A DNA stretch of 64,000 bases from Armigeres subalbatus (Eukaryota; Arthropoda; Insecta; Diptera; Culicidae), in assembly GCF_024139115.2 (NCBI RefSeq), contig NC_085139.1, positions 249,359,236 through 249,423,235 of the forward strand. The letters run 5' to 3'. The translations under genes were made by a program, and so were the position numbers. Shown here in pieces: positions 46,751-57,000 of the stretch. Each line of letters starts with the position of its first letter. Position 1 is the first letter of the stretch. The notes beneath the pieces are model-generated. The model was not told the DNA's origin. It saw nothing but the letters and a program-made list of their open reading frames with translations, and searched no databases.

Positions 46751-49700
46751 ATTCATCTGCAGCACCTGTAAAGCTTCTTTTAAAATATTGGGAGTTTAAT
46801 TTAGAAGCTGGAAAGCTTTTTCCAAAAGCTGCAAATCTTTTTGCAGAATCGAAAAGCTTTTTTCAGAATCAAAAAGCAACTCCCAGAAGCTTCTCCAAGG
46901 AGCTACTAAAATTTTTCTCTCAAATGTCAAAAAGCTTCTGCCAGTAGCTGTTGTAATGCTTCTCCCAGGAGCTACTAAAAAGCCTTTCCTGGAAGCTGCT
47001 GAAAAGTTTCTGTCAGGAGCTAAAAAGTTTCTACCAGTGACTGCAAAACTGTTCTCAGAAGCGGCTGAAAAGCTTCTTCCAGATGATGCAGAAAAGCTTC
47101 TCCCAGAAGCTGGAAAGCTTCTACAAGAAGCTGAGAGGCTTCTACAAGAAGCTGGAAAGCTGGAGAGCTACAAGAAGCTGGAAAGCTTCTACAAGAAGCT
47201 GGAAAGCTTCTACAAGAAGCTGGAAAGCTTCTACAAGAAGCTGGAAAGCTTCTACAAGAAGCTGGAAAGCTTCTACAAGAAGCTGGAAAGCTTCTACAAG
47301 AAGCTGGAAAGCTTCTACAAGAAGCTGGAAAGCTTCTACGCTTTTGGGAGAAGCTTCCAGCTGGGAGAAGCTTTCCAGCTTCTGGGAGAAGCTTTCCAGC
47401 CTCTGGGAGAAGCTTTCCAGCTTTCCAGCTTCTGGGAGAGAAGCTTTCCAGCTTCTGGGAGAGAAGCTTTCCAGCTTCTGGGAGAGAAGCTTTCCAGCTT
47501 CTGGGAGAGAAGCTTTCCAGCTTCTGGGAGAGAAGCTTTCCAGCTTCTGGGAGAGAAGCTTTCCAGCTTCTGGGAGAAGCTTTCCAGCTTCTGGGAGAAG
47601 CTTTCCAGCTTCTGGGAGAAGCTTTCCAGCTTCTGGGAGAAGCTTTCCAGCTTCTGGGAGAAGCTTTCCAGCTTCTGGGAGAAGCTTTCCAGCTTCTGGG
47701 AGGCACCAGCTGGGCTTTCCAGCTTCTGGGGCTCCAGCTTCTGGGAGAAGCTTCCAGCTTCTGGGAGAAGCTTCCAGCTTCTGGGAGAAGCTTCCAGCTC
47801 TGGGAGAAGCTTTCCAGCTTCTGGGAGAAGCAGCTTCTGGGAGAAGCTTCCAGCTTCTGGGAGAAGCTTTCCAGCCTGGGAGAAGCCTCCAGCTTCTGGG
47901 AGAAGCTTTCCAGCTTCTGGGAGAAGCTTTCCAGCTTCTGGGAGAAGCTTTCCAGCTTCTGGGAGAAGCTTTCCAGCTTCTGGGAGAAGCTTTCCAGCTT
48001 CTGGGAGAAGCTTTCCAGCTTCTGGGAGAAGCTTTCCAGCTTCTGGGAGAGAAGCTTTCCAGCTTCTGGGAGAAGCTTTCCAGCTCCTGGGAGGAAGCTT
48101 TCCAGCTTCTGGGAGGAAGCTTTCCAGCTTCTGGGAGGAAGCTTCCAAGCTTCTGGGAGGAAGCTTCCAAGCTTCTGGGAGGAAGCTTCCAAGCTTCTGG
48201 GAGGAAGCTTCCAAGCTTCTGGGAGAAGCTTTCCAGCTTCTGGGAGAAGCTTTCCAGCTTCTGGGAGAAGCTTTCCAGCTTCTGGGAGAAGCTTTCCAGC
48301 TTCTGGGAGAAGCTTTCCAGCTTCTGGGAGAAGCTTTCCAGCTTCTGGGAGAAGCTTTCCAGCTTCTGGGAGAAGCTTTCCAGCTTCTGGGAGGAAGCTT
48401 ACAAGCTTCTAGGAAGAAGCTTCCAAGCTTCTGGGAGGAAGCTTCCATGCTTCTGGGAGGAAGCTTCCAAGCTTCTGGGAGGAAGCTTCCAAGCTTCTGG
48501 GAGGAAGCTTTCCAGCTTCTGGGAGAAGCTTTCCAGCTTCTGGAAGAAGCTTTCCAGCTTCTGGGAGAAGCTTTCCAGCTTCTGGGAGCAGAAGCTTTCC
48601 AGCTTCTGGGAGCAGAAGCTTTCCAGCTTCTGGGAGCAGAAGCTTTCCAGCTTCTGGGAGCAGAAGCTTTCCAGCTTCTGGGAGCAGAAGCTTTCCAGCT
48701 TCTGGGAGCAGAAGCTTTCCAGCTTCTGGGAGCAGAAGCTTTCCAGCTTCTGGGAGCAGCTCCAGCTTCTGGGAGAAGCCAGCTTCTGGGAAGCTTCCAG
48801 CTTCTGGGAGCTTTCCAGCTTCTGGGAGAAGCTTTCCAGCTTCTGGGAGAAGCACCAGCTTCTGGGAGAAGCTTTCCAGCTTCTGGGAGAAGCTTCCAGC
48901 TTCTGGGAGAAGCTCCAGCTTCTGGGAGAAGCTCCAGCTTCTGGGAGAAACGTTCCAGCTTATAGGAGAAGCTTCCAGCTTCTGGGAAGCTTCCAGCTTC
49001 TGGGAGAAGCTTTCAGCTTCTAGGAGAAGCTTTTCAGCTTCTAGGAAGCTTCAGCTTCTAGGGGAAGCTTTTCAGCTTCTAGGGGAAGCTTTTCAGCTTC
49101 TAGGGGAAGCTTTTCAGCTTCTAGGGGAAGCTTTTCAGCTTCTAGGGGAAGCTTTTCAGCTTCTAGGGGAAGCTTTTCAGCTTCTAGGGGAAGCTTTTCA
49201 GCTTCTAGGGGAAGCTTTTCAGCTTCTAGGGGAAGCTTTTCAGCTTCTAGGGGAAGCTTTTCAGCTTCTAGGGGAAGCTTTTCAGCTTCTAGGGGAAGCT
49301 TTTCAGCTTCTAGGGGAAGCTTTTCAGCTTCTAGGGGAAGCTTTTCAGCTTCTAGGGGAAGCTTTTCAGCTTCTAGGGGAAGCTTTTCAGCTTCTAGGAA
49401 GCTTTCAGCTTCTGGGGAAGCTTTCAGCTTCTAGGGAAGCTTTTCAGCTTCTAGGGAAGCTTTCAGCTTCTAGGAAGCTTTCAGCTTCTAGGGAAGCTTT
49501 TCAGCTTCTAGGGAAGCTTTTCAGCTTCTAGAAGCTTTTCAGCTTCTAGGAAGCTTTTCAGCTTCTAGCAGCTTTCAGCTTCTAGAGCTTTTCAGCTTCT
49601 AGGGAAGCTTTTCAGCTTCTAGGAAGCTTTCAGGGAAGCTTTCAGCTTCTAGGGAAGCTTTTCAGCTTCTAGGAAGCTTTTCAGCTTCTAGGGAAGCTTT

Positions 49701-51425
49701 TCAGCTTCTAGGGAAGCTTTCAGCTTCTAGGTGCTTTCAGCTTCTAGGAAGCTTTTCAGCTTCTAGGGAAGCTTTCAGCTTCTAGGGAAGCTTTTCAGCT
49801 TCAGCTTTCAGCCTAGAGCTTTTCAGCTTCTAGGAAGCTTTCAGCTAAAGCTTTTCAGCTTCTAGGAGAAGCTTTTCTGATTCTAGGAGAAGCTTTTCAG
49901 CTTCTAGGAGAAGCTTTTCAGCTTCTAGGAAGCTTTTCAGCTTCTAGGAGAAGCTTTTCTGCTTCTAGGAGAAGCTTTTCAGCTTCTAGGAGAAGCTTTT
50001 CAGCTTCTAGGGGGAGCTTTTCAGCTTCTAAGGGAAGCTTTTCAGCTTCTAGGGGAAGCTTTTCAGCTTCTAGGGGAAGCTTTTCAGCGGCTAGGGGAAG
50101 CTTTTCAGCTTCTAGAGCTTTTCAGCTTCTAGGGGAAGCTTTTCAGCTTCTAGGGGAAGCTTTTCAGCTTCTGGGGGCTGCTTTTCAGCTTCTAGGGGAA
50201 GCTTTTCAGCTTCTAGGGGAAGCTTTTCAGCTTCTAGGAGAAGCTTTTCAGCTTCTAGGAGAAGCTTTTCAGCTTCTAGGAGAAGCTTTTCAGCTTCTAG
50301 GAGAAGCTTTTCAGCTTCTAGGAGAAGCTTTTCAGCTTCTAGGAGAAGCTTTTCAGCTTCTAGGAGAAGCTTTTCAGCTTCTAGGAAGCTTTTCAGCTTC
50401 TAGGAGAGCTTTTCAGCTTCTAGGGAAGCTTTTCAGCTTCTAGGAAGCTTTTCAGCTTCTAGGAAGCTTTCAGCTTCTAGGGAAGCTTTCAGCTTCTAGA
50501 AGCTTTTCAGCTTCTGGTAGAAGCTTTTCAGCTTCTGGTAGAAGCTTTTCAGCTTCTGGTAGAAGCTTTTCAGCTTCTGGTAGAAGCTTTTCAGCTTCTG
50601 GTAGAAGCTTTTCAGCTTCTGGTAGAAGCTTTTCAGCTTCTGGTCGGGGCTTTTCACCTTCTGGGGCTTTTCAGCTTCTGGAAGAAGCTTTCAGCTTCTG
50701 GAAGAAGCTTTTCAGCTTCTGGGAGAAGCTTTTCAGCTTCTGGGAGAAGCTTTTCAGCTTCTGGGAGAAGCTTTTCAGCTTCTGGGAGAAGCTTTTCAGC
50801 TTCTGGGAGAAGCTTTTCAGCTTCTGGGAGAAGCTTTTCAGCTTCTGGGAGAAGCTTTTCAGCTTCTGGGAGAAGCTTTTCAGCTTCTAGGAGAAGCTTT
50901 TCAGCTTCTAGGAGAAGCTTTTCAGCTTCTAGGAGAAGCTTTTCAGCTCCCAGAAGTTGAAAAGTTGCTCCCTGAAGCTGAGAAGCTTCTCCCAGAAGCT
51001 GAAAAGCTTCAACCTAAATCTGTCATAAAAGCTTTTCCAGAAGCTGTTGAAAAATGTCTTTCAAAAGCTGCTGAAAAGCTTATTCCAGAAGCTGAAAAGC
51101 TTCTTCCTGAATCTGATGAAGAGCTTCGCCAGAAGCTGCTAAAAAAATATTTCAAAAGCTGCTGATAAGTATTCCTATAGCTGTCGGCAAAATTATTACA
51201 AAAGCAAATGCTTTTGAAAAAGAAAAGGAAAACTTATCTCAGAAAGTGCAAAAAAGCATCGTCCAGAAGCTGCTTTAAAGCTTCTCCCAGAAGCTGAAAA
51301 GCTTCTATCAAAAGCAGTCGAAGAGCTTCTCTCAGAATCTGCTGAGAAGGTTTTTCCGAAAGTTCTTGAAAAGATTCTTCCAAAAGCTGCTGAAAATGGG
51401 AATTTGGAAGAATTTTCCATGGAAA
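46750..51425. repeat. Satellite array C (21-bp monomer with AAGCTT core)
   Basis: The core monomer is TTCTGGGAGAAGCTTTCCAGC (21 bp; AGAAGCT-TTCC-AGCTTCT hairpin). Sub-blocks are TACAAGAAGCTGGAAAGCTTC at 47110-47340, TTCTGGGAG forms at 47345-49015, TTCTAGGGG forms at 49020-50100, a mixed TTCTAGGAG block to 50510, TTCTGGTAG at 50511-50640 and TTCTGGGAG with TTTTCAGC at 50690-50880. The edges at 46750-47100 and 50950-51425 are diverged. Long open frames here (up to 669 codons, + and - strands) arise because 21 is divisible by three, so one monomer phase stays open; they are not evidence of proteins. Confidence 0.96.
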
Positions 51426-52883
51426 TTCCGAAGGATTTTTTGTAGAAATTCTGATAAATGTCCCGTCTATATGCCTAAGAAATTTTCATGAAAAATGTGA
51501 AGAATTTCTTTCAGTAATTTTAAAGTATTTATTTTATTTATTTATTTTTTTATTAATTTTATTTTAATTTAAATGTAATTAATTGAATTTTGGAAATTAG
51601 TTAAAAAGTTGGCTGGTTCACTTTACACTAGCCCATTCGTTACGCTCCAATGCTTTGTGCCAATGCAGTCATTCATTCACTGCCATGGCGCGGCGCCTAC
51701 GTTCAACCTACCATGGAAACCAATTTGTATCTGCTGCAGCGATGCATTTCATTGTTTCAGTCATAAAAAGTTACGGTTTTATCATCCATACATATGTAAT
51801 CACGGTATAACACATTTCTGACACATGAAAACAAAACTCCCACCTGGGTCGGTACTCGTTTGTTCCCTTGACATTGACTTTTTGTCAATGATGGTTTTGT
51901 TGCTGTCGCTTGCATTGAAATCGTTTGAAATCGACAAGCTGCTCGTTCACCGTTGGGTTGTCTGTCACCAACAATGTCACCGGTTTTTGTTCTCAATGAC
52001 CTCACGAACAGAAATTTGATTGTACTTAGTCAACATCTGAACAGCATAACGGTATTCCCACATCCCGATGCGATGAATCAGTCACCTTTGCCATAAATTA
52101 ACGCACTCATAGGCGTTGAATGGCTCGTTTCTTCTGTCGAATTGCAAATGAGCCCCGTTCGTGGACCTCAGTTAGTTTTTATGGTTTATTTCCTTTGGCC
52201 ATTTTGGGATTGTCAATTCCAGTATCACGTGAATCGGATGTCTTGTACGAAGGAGGGATCAGCGATCAACTGTGTGACCAACTTTTGGTTTAAGTTTTGC
52301 AAACTTAATTTCAAATGCGACAGATAATTCCCACTTAATCTTTATTGAATTTTAACGACTTTTCCAAATGAGCCTAATTGATTTCGACTTTCGAAATTTT
52401 CGAACGGTGGTTGTGCTTTATTTTAATAAATGGTCATAGTCATAGTTGAACGAACATTTCAACATTGCCGTTTCAAGTTCATAATTAATTAAAACACAAT
52501 TGAAATCATAATTATACAACATAATTACGTTTATTTGTAAAAAAAATCTCGGAACTAATCTTAATTAAATCCGGCCACCAGACTGTGGCTGATTTTTTAG
52601 GATCTAAAAATCTGTCATCACTGGAACAGCACAAAAACGACACATGGCGCCAACCATGTTGCGCAAATTTCTGCTCACTATTTGGGCCCGTCCCCGGTTT
52701 ACTAAAATGGCTTTGATTGACATTTCGATTATTTCCCTCGTCTATTTCCAGATTACCACACATGGTTCCATTCTGATCGCCACTCGACACGATAGTCCAA
52801 AACCTCAAACCAGAGAGACGCACCTTCGAGTTCGTTCGCCTCTGATTGGGCTGCTCCATTCATTATTAGCACGTTTGTTGCAG
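51426..52883. other. Intron-like or upstream sequence before the coding exon
   Basis: An AT-rich stretch (TATTTATT repeats at 51525-51570) passes into more complex sequence. No repeat or second exon was identified. From about 52640 the composition becomes more GC-rich, compatible with approach to an exon or promoter. Confidence 0.3.
52874..52883 (+). promoter_or_regulatory. Candidate 3' splice acceptor
   Basis: TTTGTTGCAG lies 21 bases before the ATG at 52904. The pyrimidine tract is modest. If it is used, the leader exon at 1-658 or another upstream exon would splice here; otherwise transcription may start nearby. Confidence 0.35.
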
Positions 52884-52903
52884 CAAGCAGCAGCAGCAGA
52901 GCC

Positions 52904-53098
52904 ATGAGCGATCTATTGCACAGTGTCACCGCCACACCTGGAACCCTGCGAAGGGCCAAACGGGGTGCTTCAACCGTGGCCGGGCTGGTGGCTTCGCCCA
53001 TTTCCGAAGGTGGCGGCGGTGGTAGATCGTCGCCCAAAACTATTGTCGCCGAGGCAAAGTTTGAAGGACTCACGCTGGAGGGCGTCAACCAGAATTTG
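52904..53098 (+). CDS. Putative first coding exon of an unidentified host gene
   Basis: The ATG at 52904 opens 65 codons ending exactly at a consensus donor (AATTTG then GTAAGT, GT at 53099-53100), leaving phase 0. The peptide begins MSDLLHSVTATPGTLRRAKR, continues with a basic/Ala-Ser region and five consecutive glycines near residue 37, and ends EGLTLEGVNQNL. It is low-complexity in the middle and has no signal peptide or membrane segment, so it looks like the disordered N-terminus of an intracellular protein. Codon use favours G/C at third positions, unlike the surroundings. A possible acceptor, TTTGTTGCAG, ends at 52883. I do not recognise the family. The ATG context is GAGCC-ATG, acceptable for translation. 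Confidence 0.6.
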
Positions 53099-53100
53099 GT

Positions 53101-53933
53101 AAGTCACGATCTTCACCTATTTCGGTTTGTTTGTTTTGGTTTTTAGATTAGGCGATGTCGATTGCTGCGCGTTGCTGCTATTCCGTCGGTGGATTATTTT
53201 ATAACGTTTGTACTTCTTTTAGGGTCGTTGGCCAGACTGGAGCCCTTGCTGGGGCTAGTTTTTACTTTCGTTTTGCAGGTTAATTGCGTCACGTTTTTGT
53301 CATTCTCCATTTGTTTAACATAATTTTCGACTTGGTATGCGACTGCATTGTTTGGAATTTCAGTAAGTTGTCTGGTTCTGATGAGTCATTGTCTGATTTC
53401 AACGGGTCAGTTTGAAGTCTTACAAAGCATTGACAAGAAACATAAAAAAAATCGAATGAAAAAGGAGAAAAAAAACAAGGCAAAAAATTTAGGCGATGTT
53501 AGCACCATTAACAAATCTCGACGTATTAATCCTGTGTGGGTTTTCCAGTTTCTTTTCTGCTAACGGAACGAAATCACCGTTCCCTATTGCACTGATAGAT
53601 AGAAGTACTGTTCTTGTGATTGAACAACATATTATTCCATAGTTCCAGCTTTCCGAGCAGGAGAAAAAAGTTGCTGCTGAGCAATTCTCTGTGAAATCGA
53701 AGGTCGATTTATTTTTGTATTTTTTGATTTCTCTGAAATTTTGAATATACATTCTTCGTGATCAATAAACATAAATTGCATCATTGGTTTGCCACTGGGT
53801 TTGCCATTTTGACTCTAGCCTAAGTTTTGACAAGGGCCCAAGCAAAAACACCTTGAACACTTTCAAAAATATATAACTTGAAAACGGCTTGTCCGATCGT
53901 TTTGGTGTCTTCGACAATGTTTTAGATCAGCGG
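53101..53933. other. Intron following the coding exon
   Basis: T-rich sequence after the donor, with no second exon found. Nothing else could be supported. Confidence 0.35.
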
Positions 53934-54028
53934 TTCACAACCTGGGGTACATGCCTTCGTTGGACCTAGGGGGTACCTCGGACAAGAATACGTAATGGCA
54001 GACGTAGTACAATTCCAATAAAAACTTA
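53934..54028 (+). mobile_element. Possible hAT (Charlie-like) terminus at edge of array B
   Basis: CAGCGGTTCACAACCTGGGG is the kind of end seen in Charlie-group hAT elements (CAGNGGTTCNCAA). The opposite end was not found; array B follows after about 95 bp, so the element may be truncated or its interior replaced by satellite. Confidence 0.4.
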
Positions 54029-57000
54029 TTGCCTCCTTCCAAGAGGCTAGGAAGCCTCCTTCCAAGAGGCTCGGAAGCCTCCTTCCAAGAGGCTCGGAAG
54101 CCTCCCCTCAAGAGGCTCGGAAGCCTCCTTTCAAGAGGCCTGGAAGCCTCATTTCAAGAGGCCTGGAAGCCTCCTTTCAAGAGGCTCGGAAGCCTCCTTT
54201 CAAGAGGCCTGGAAGCCTCCTTTCAAGAGGCCCGGAAGCCTCCTTTCAAGAGGCTCGGAAGCCTCCTTTCAAGAGGCTCGGAAGCCTCCTTTCAAGAGGC
54301 TCGGAAGCCTCCTTTCAAGAGGCTCGGAAGCCTCCTTTCAAGAGGCTAGGAAGCCTTCTTTCAAGAGGCTAGGAAACCTCCTTTCAAGAGGCTAGGAAAC
54401 CCCCTTTCAAGAGGCTCGGAAGCCTCCTTTCAAGAGGCTAGGAAGCCTCCTTCCAAGAGGCTAGGAAGCCTCCTTCCAAGAGGCTAGGAAGCCTCCTTTC
54501 AAGAGGCTCGGAAGCCTCCTTTCAAGAGGCTCGGAAGCCTCCTTTCAAGAGGCTCGGAAGCCTCTTTTCAAGAGGTTAGGAAGCCCTTCTTCCAAGAGGC
54601 TATGATGCCTTCTTTCAAGAGGCTAGGAAACCTTCTTTCAAGAGGCTAGGAAGCCTCCTTTCAAGAGGCTAGGAAGCCTCCTTTCAAGAGGCTAGGAAGC
54701 CTCCTTTCAAGAGGCTAGGAAGCCTCCTTCCAAGGGGCTAGGAAGCCTCCTTCCAAGAGGCTAGGAAGCCTCCTTTCAAGAGGCTCGGAAGCCTCCTTTC
54801 AAGAGGCTAGGAAGCCTCCTTTCAAGAGGGTAGGAAGCCTCCTTTCAAGAGGCTCGGAAGCCTCCTTTCAAGAGGCTAGGAAGCCTCCTTTCAAGAGGAT
54901 TTGGAAGCCTTCTTTCAAGAGGCTTGGAAGCCTCCTTTCAAGAGGTTAGGAAGTATCGTTTCAAGAGGCTCAGAAGCCCCGTTTCAAGAGGCTCGGAAGC
55001 CTCCTTTCAAGTGGCTCGGAAGCCTCCTTTCAAGAGGCTCAGGAAGCCTCCTTTCAAGAGGCTCAGAGCCTCCTTTCAAGAGGCTCAGAAGCCTCCTTCA
55101 AGAGGCCTGGAAGCCTCCTTTCAAGAGGCTCGGAAGCCTCCTTTCAAGAGGCTCCAAGCCTCCTTTGAAGAGGCTAGGTAGCCTTCTTTTATTAGGCTAG
55201 GAAACCTCCTTTCAAGAGGCTAGGAAACCCCCTGTCAAAAGGCTCGCCTCCTTTCAGGAAGCCTTCTTCCAAGAGGCTAGGAAGCCTCCTTCCAAGAGGC
55301 CAGGAAGCCTCCTTCCAAGAGGCCAGGAAGCCTCCTTCCAAGAGGCCAGGAAGCCTCCTTTCAAGAGGCCAGGAAGCCTCCTTTCAAGAGGCTCGGAAGC
55401 CTCCTTTCAAGAGGCAAGGAAGCCTCCTTTCTAGAGGCTAGGAAGCCTCCCTTTCAAAAGGCTCGGAAGCCTCCTTTTCAAGAGGCTCGGAAGCCTCCTT
55501 TCAAGAGGCTCGGAAGCCTCCTTTCAAGAGGCTCGGAAGCCTCCTTTCAAGAGGCTCGGAAGCCTCCTTCCATGAGGCTCGGAAGCCTCCTTTCAAGAGG
55601 CTCGAGGAAGCCTCCTTTCAAGAGGCTCGAGGAAGTCTCCTTTCAAGAGGCTCGAGGAAGCCTCCTTTCAAGAGGCTCGAGGAAGCCTCCTTTCAAGAGG
55701 CTCGAGGAAGCCTCCTTTCAAGAGGCTCGAGGAAGCCTCCTTTCAAGAGGCTCGAGGAAGCCTCCTTTCAAGAGGCCAGGAAGCCTCCTTTCAAGAGGCT
55801 AGGAAGCCTCCCTTTCAAGAGGCTCAGGCCTCCTTTCAAGAGGCTCAGGAAGCCTCCTTTCAAGAGGCTCAGAAGCCTCCTTTCAAGAGGCTAGGAAGCC
55901 TCCTTCAAGAGGCTCAGGAAGCCTCCTTTCAAGAGGCTCAAGCCTCCTTTCAAGAGGCCAGGAAGCCTCCTTCAAGAGGCTGGAAGCCTCCTTTCAAGAG
56001 GCTCAGGAAGCCTCCTTTCAAGAGGCTCAGGAAGCCTCCTTTCAAGAGGCTCAGAAGCCTCCTTTCAAGAGGCCAGGAAGCCTCCTTTCAAGAGGCTCAG
56101 GAAGCCTCCTTTCAAGAGGCTCAGGAAGCCTCCTTTCAAGAGGCTCGGAAGCCTCCTTTCAAGAGGCTCAGGAAGCCTCCTTTCAAGAGGCTCAGAAGCC
56201 TCCTTCAAGAGGCTCAGAAGCCTCCTTCAAGAGGCTCAAGCCTCCTTTCAAGAGGCTAGGAAGCCTCCTTTCAAGAGGCTCAGGAAGCCTCCTTTCAAGA
56301 GGCCCGGAAGCCTCCTTTCAAGAGGCTGGAAGCCTCCTTTCAAGAGGCTCAGGAAGCCTCCTTCCAAGAGGCTCAGGAAGCCTCCTTCCAAGAGGCTCAG
56401 GAAGCCTCCTTCCAAGAGGCCCGGAAGCCTCCTTCAAGAGGCTCAAGCCTCCTTCCAAGAGGCTCAGGCCTCCTTTCAAGAGGCCTGGAAGCCTCCTTTC
56501 CAAGAGGCTCAAGCCTCCTTCAAGAGGCCTGGAAGCCTCCTTCCAAGAGGCCTGGAAGCCTCCTTCCAAGAGGCTCGGAAGCCTCCTTCAAGAGCTCAGA
56601 GCCTCCTTCCAAGAGGCTCGGAAGCCTCCTTCCAAGAGGCTCGGAAGCCTCCTTCCAAGAGGCTCAGGAAGCCTCCTTCCAAGAGGCCTGGAAGCCTCCT
56701 CCAAGAGGCTCAGGCCTCCTTCCAAGAGGCTGGAAGCCTCCTTCCAAGAGGCTCAGCCTCCTCCAAGAGCTCAAGCCTCCTTCAAGAGGCTCAAAGCCTC
56801 CTTCCAAGAGGCTCGGAAGCCTCCTTCCAAGAGGCTCGGAAGCCTCCTTCAAGAGGCTCAAAGCCTCCTTCCAAGAGGCTCAGGAAGCCTCCTTCCAAGA
56901 GGCTCGGAAGCCTCCTCCAAGAGGCTCGGAAGCCTCCTTCCAAGAGGCTCAGAAGCCTCCTTCCAAGAGGCTCAGAGCCTCCTTCCAAGAGGCTCTGGAA

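Noticed and set aside
46956..48965. A 669-codon open frame and overlapping - strand frames
   Set aside because: The 21-bp monomer is a multiple of three, so frames stay open by arithmetic; both strands give equally long frames.
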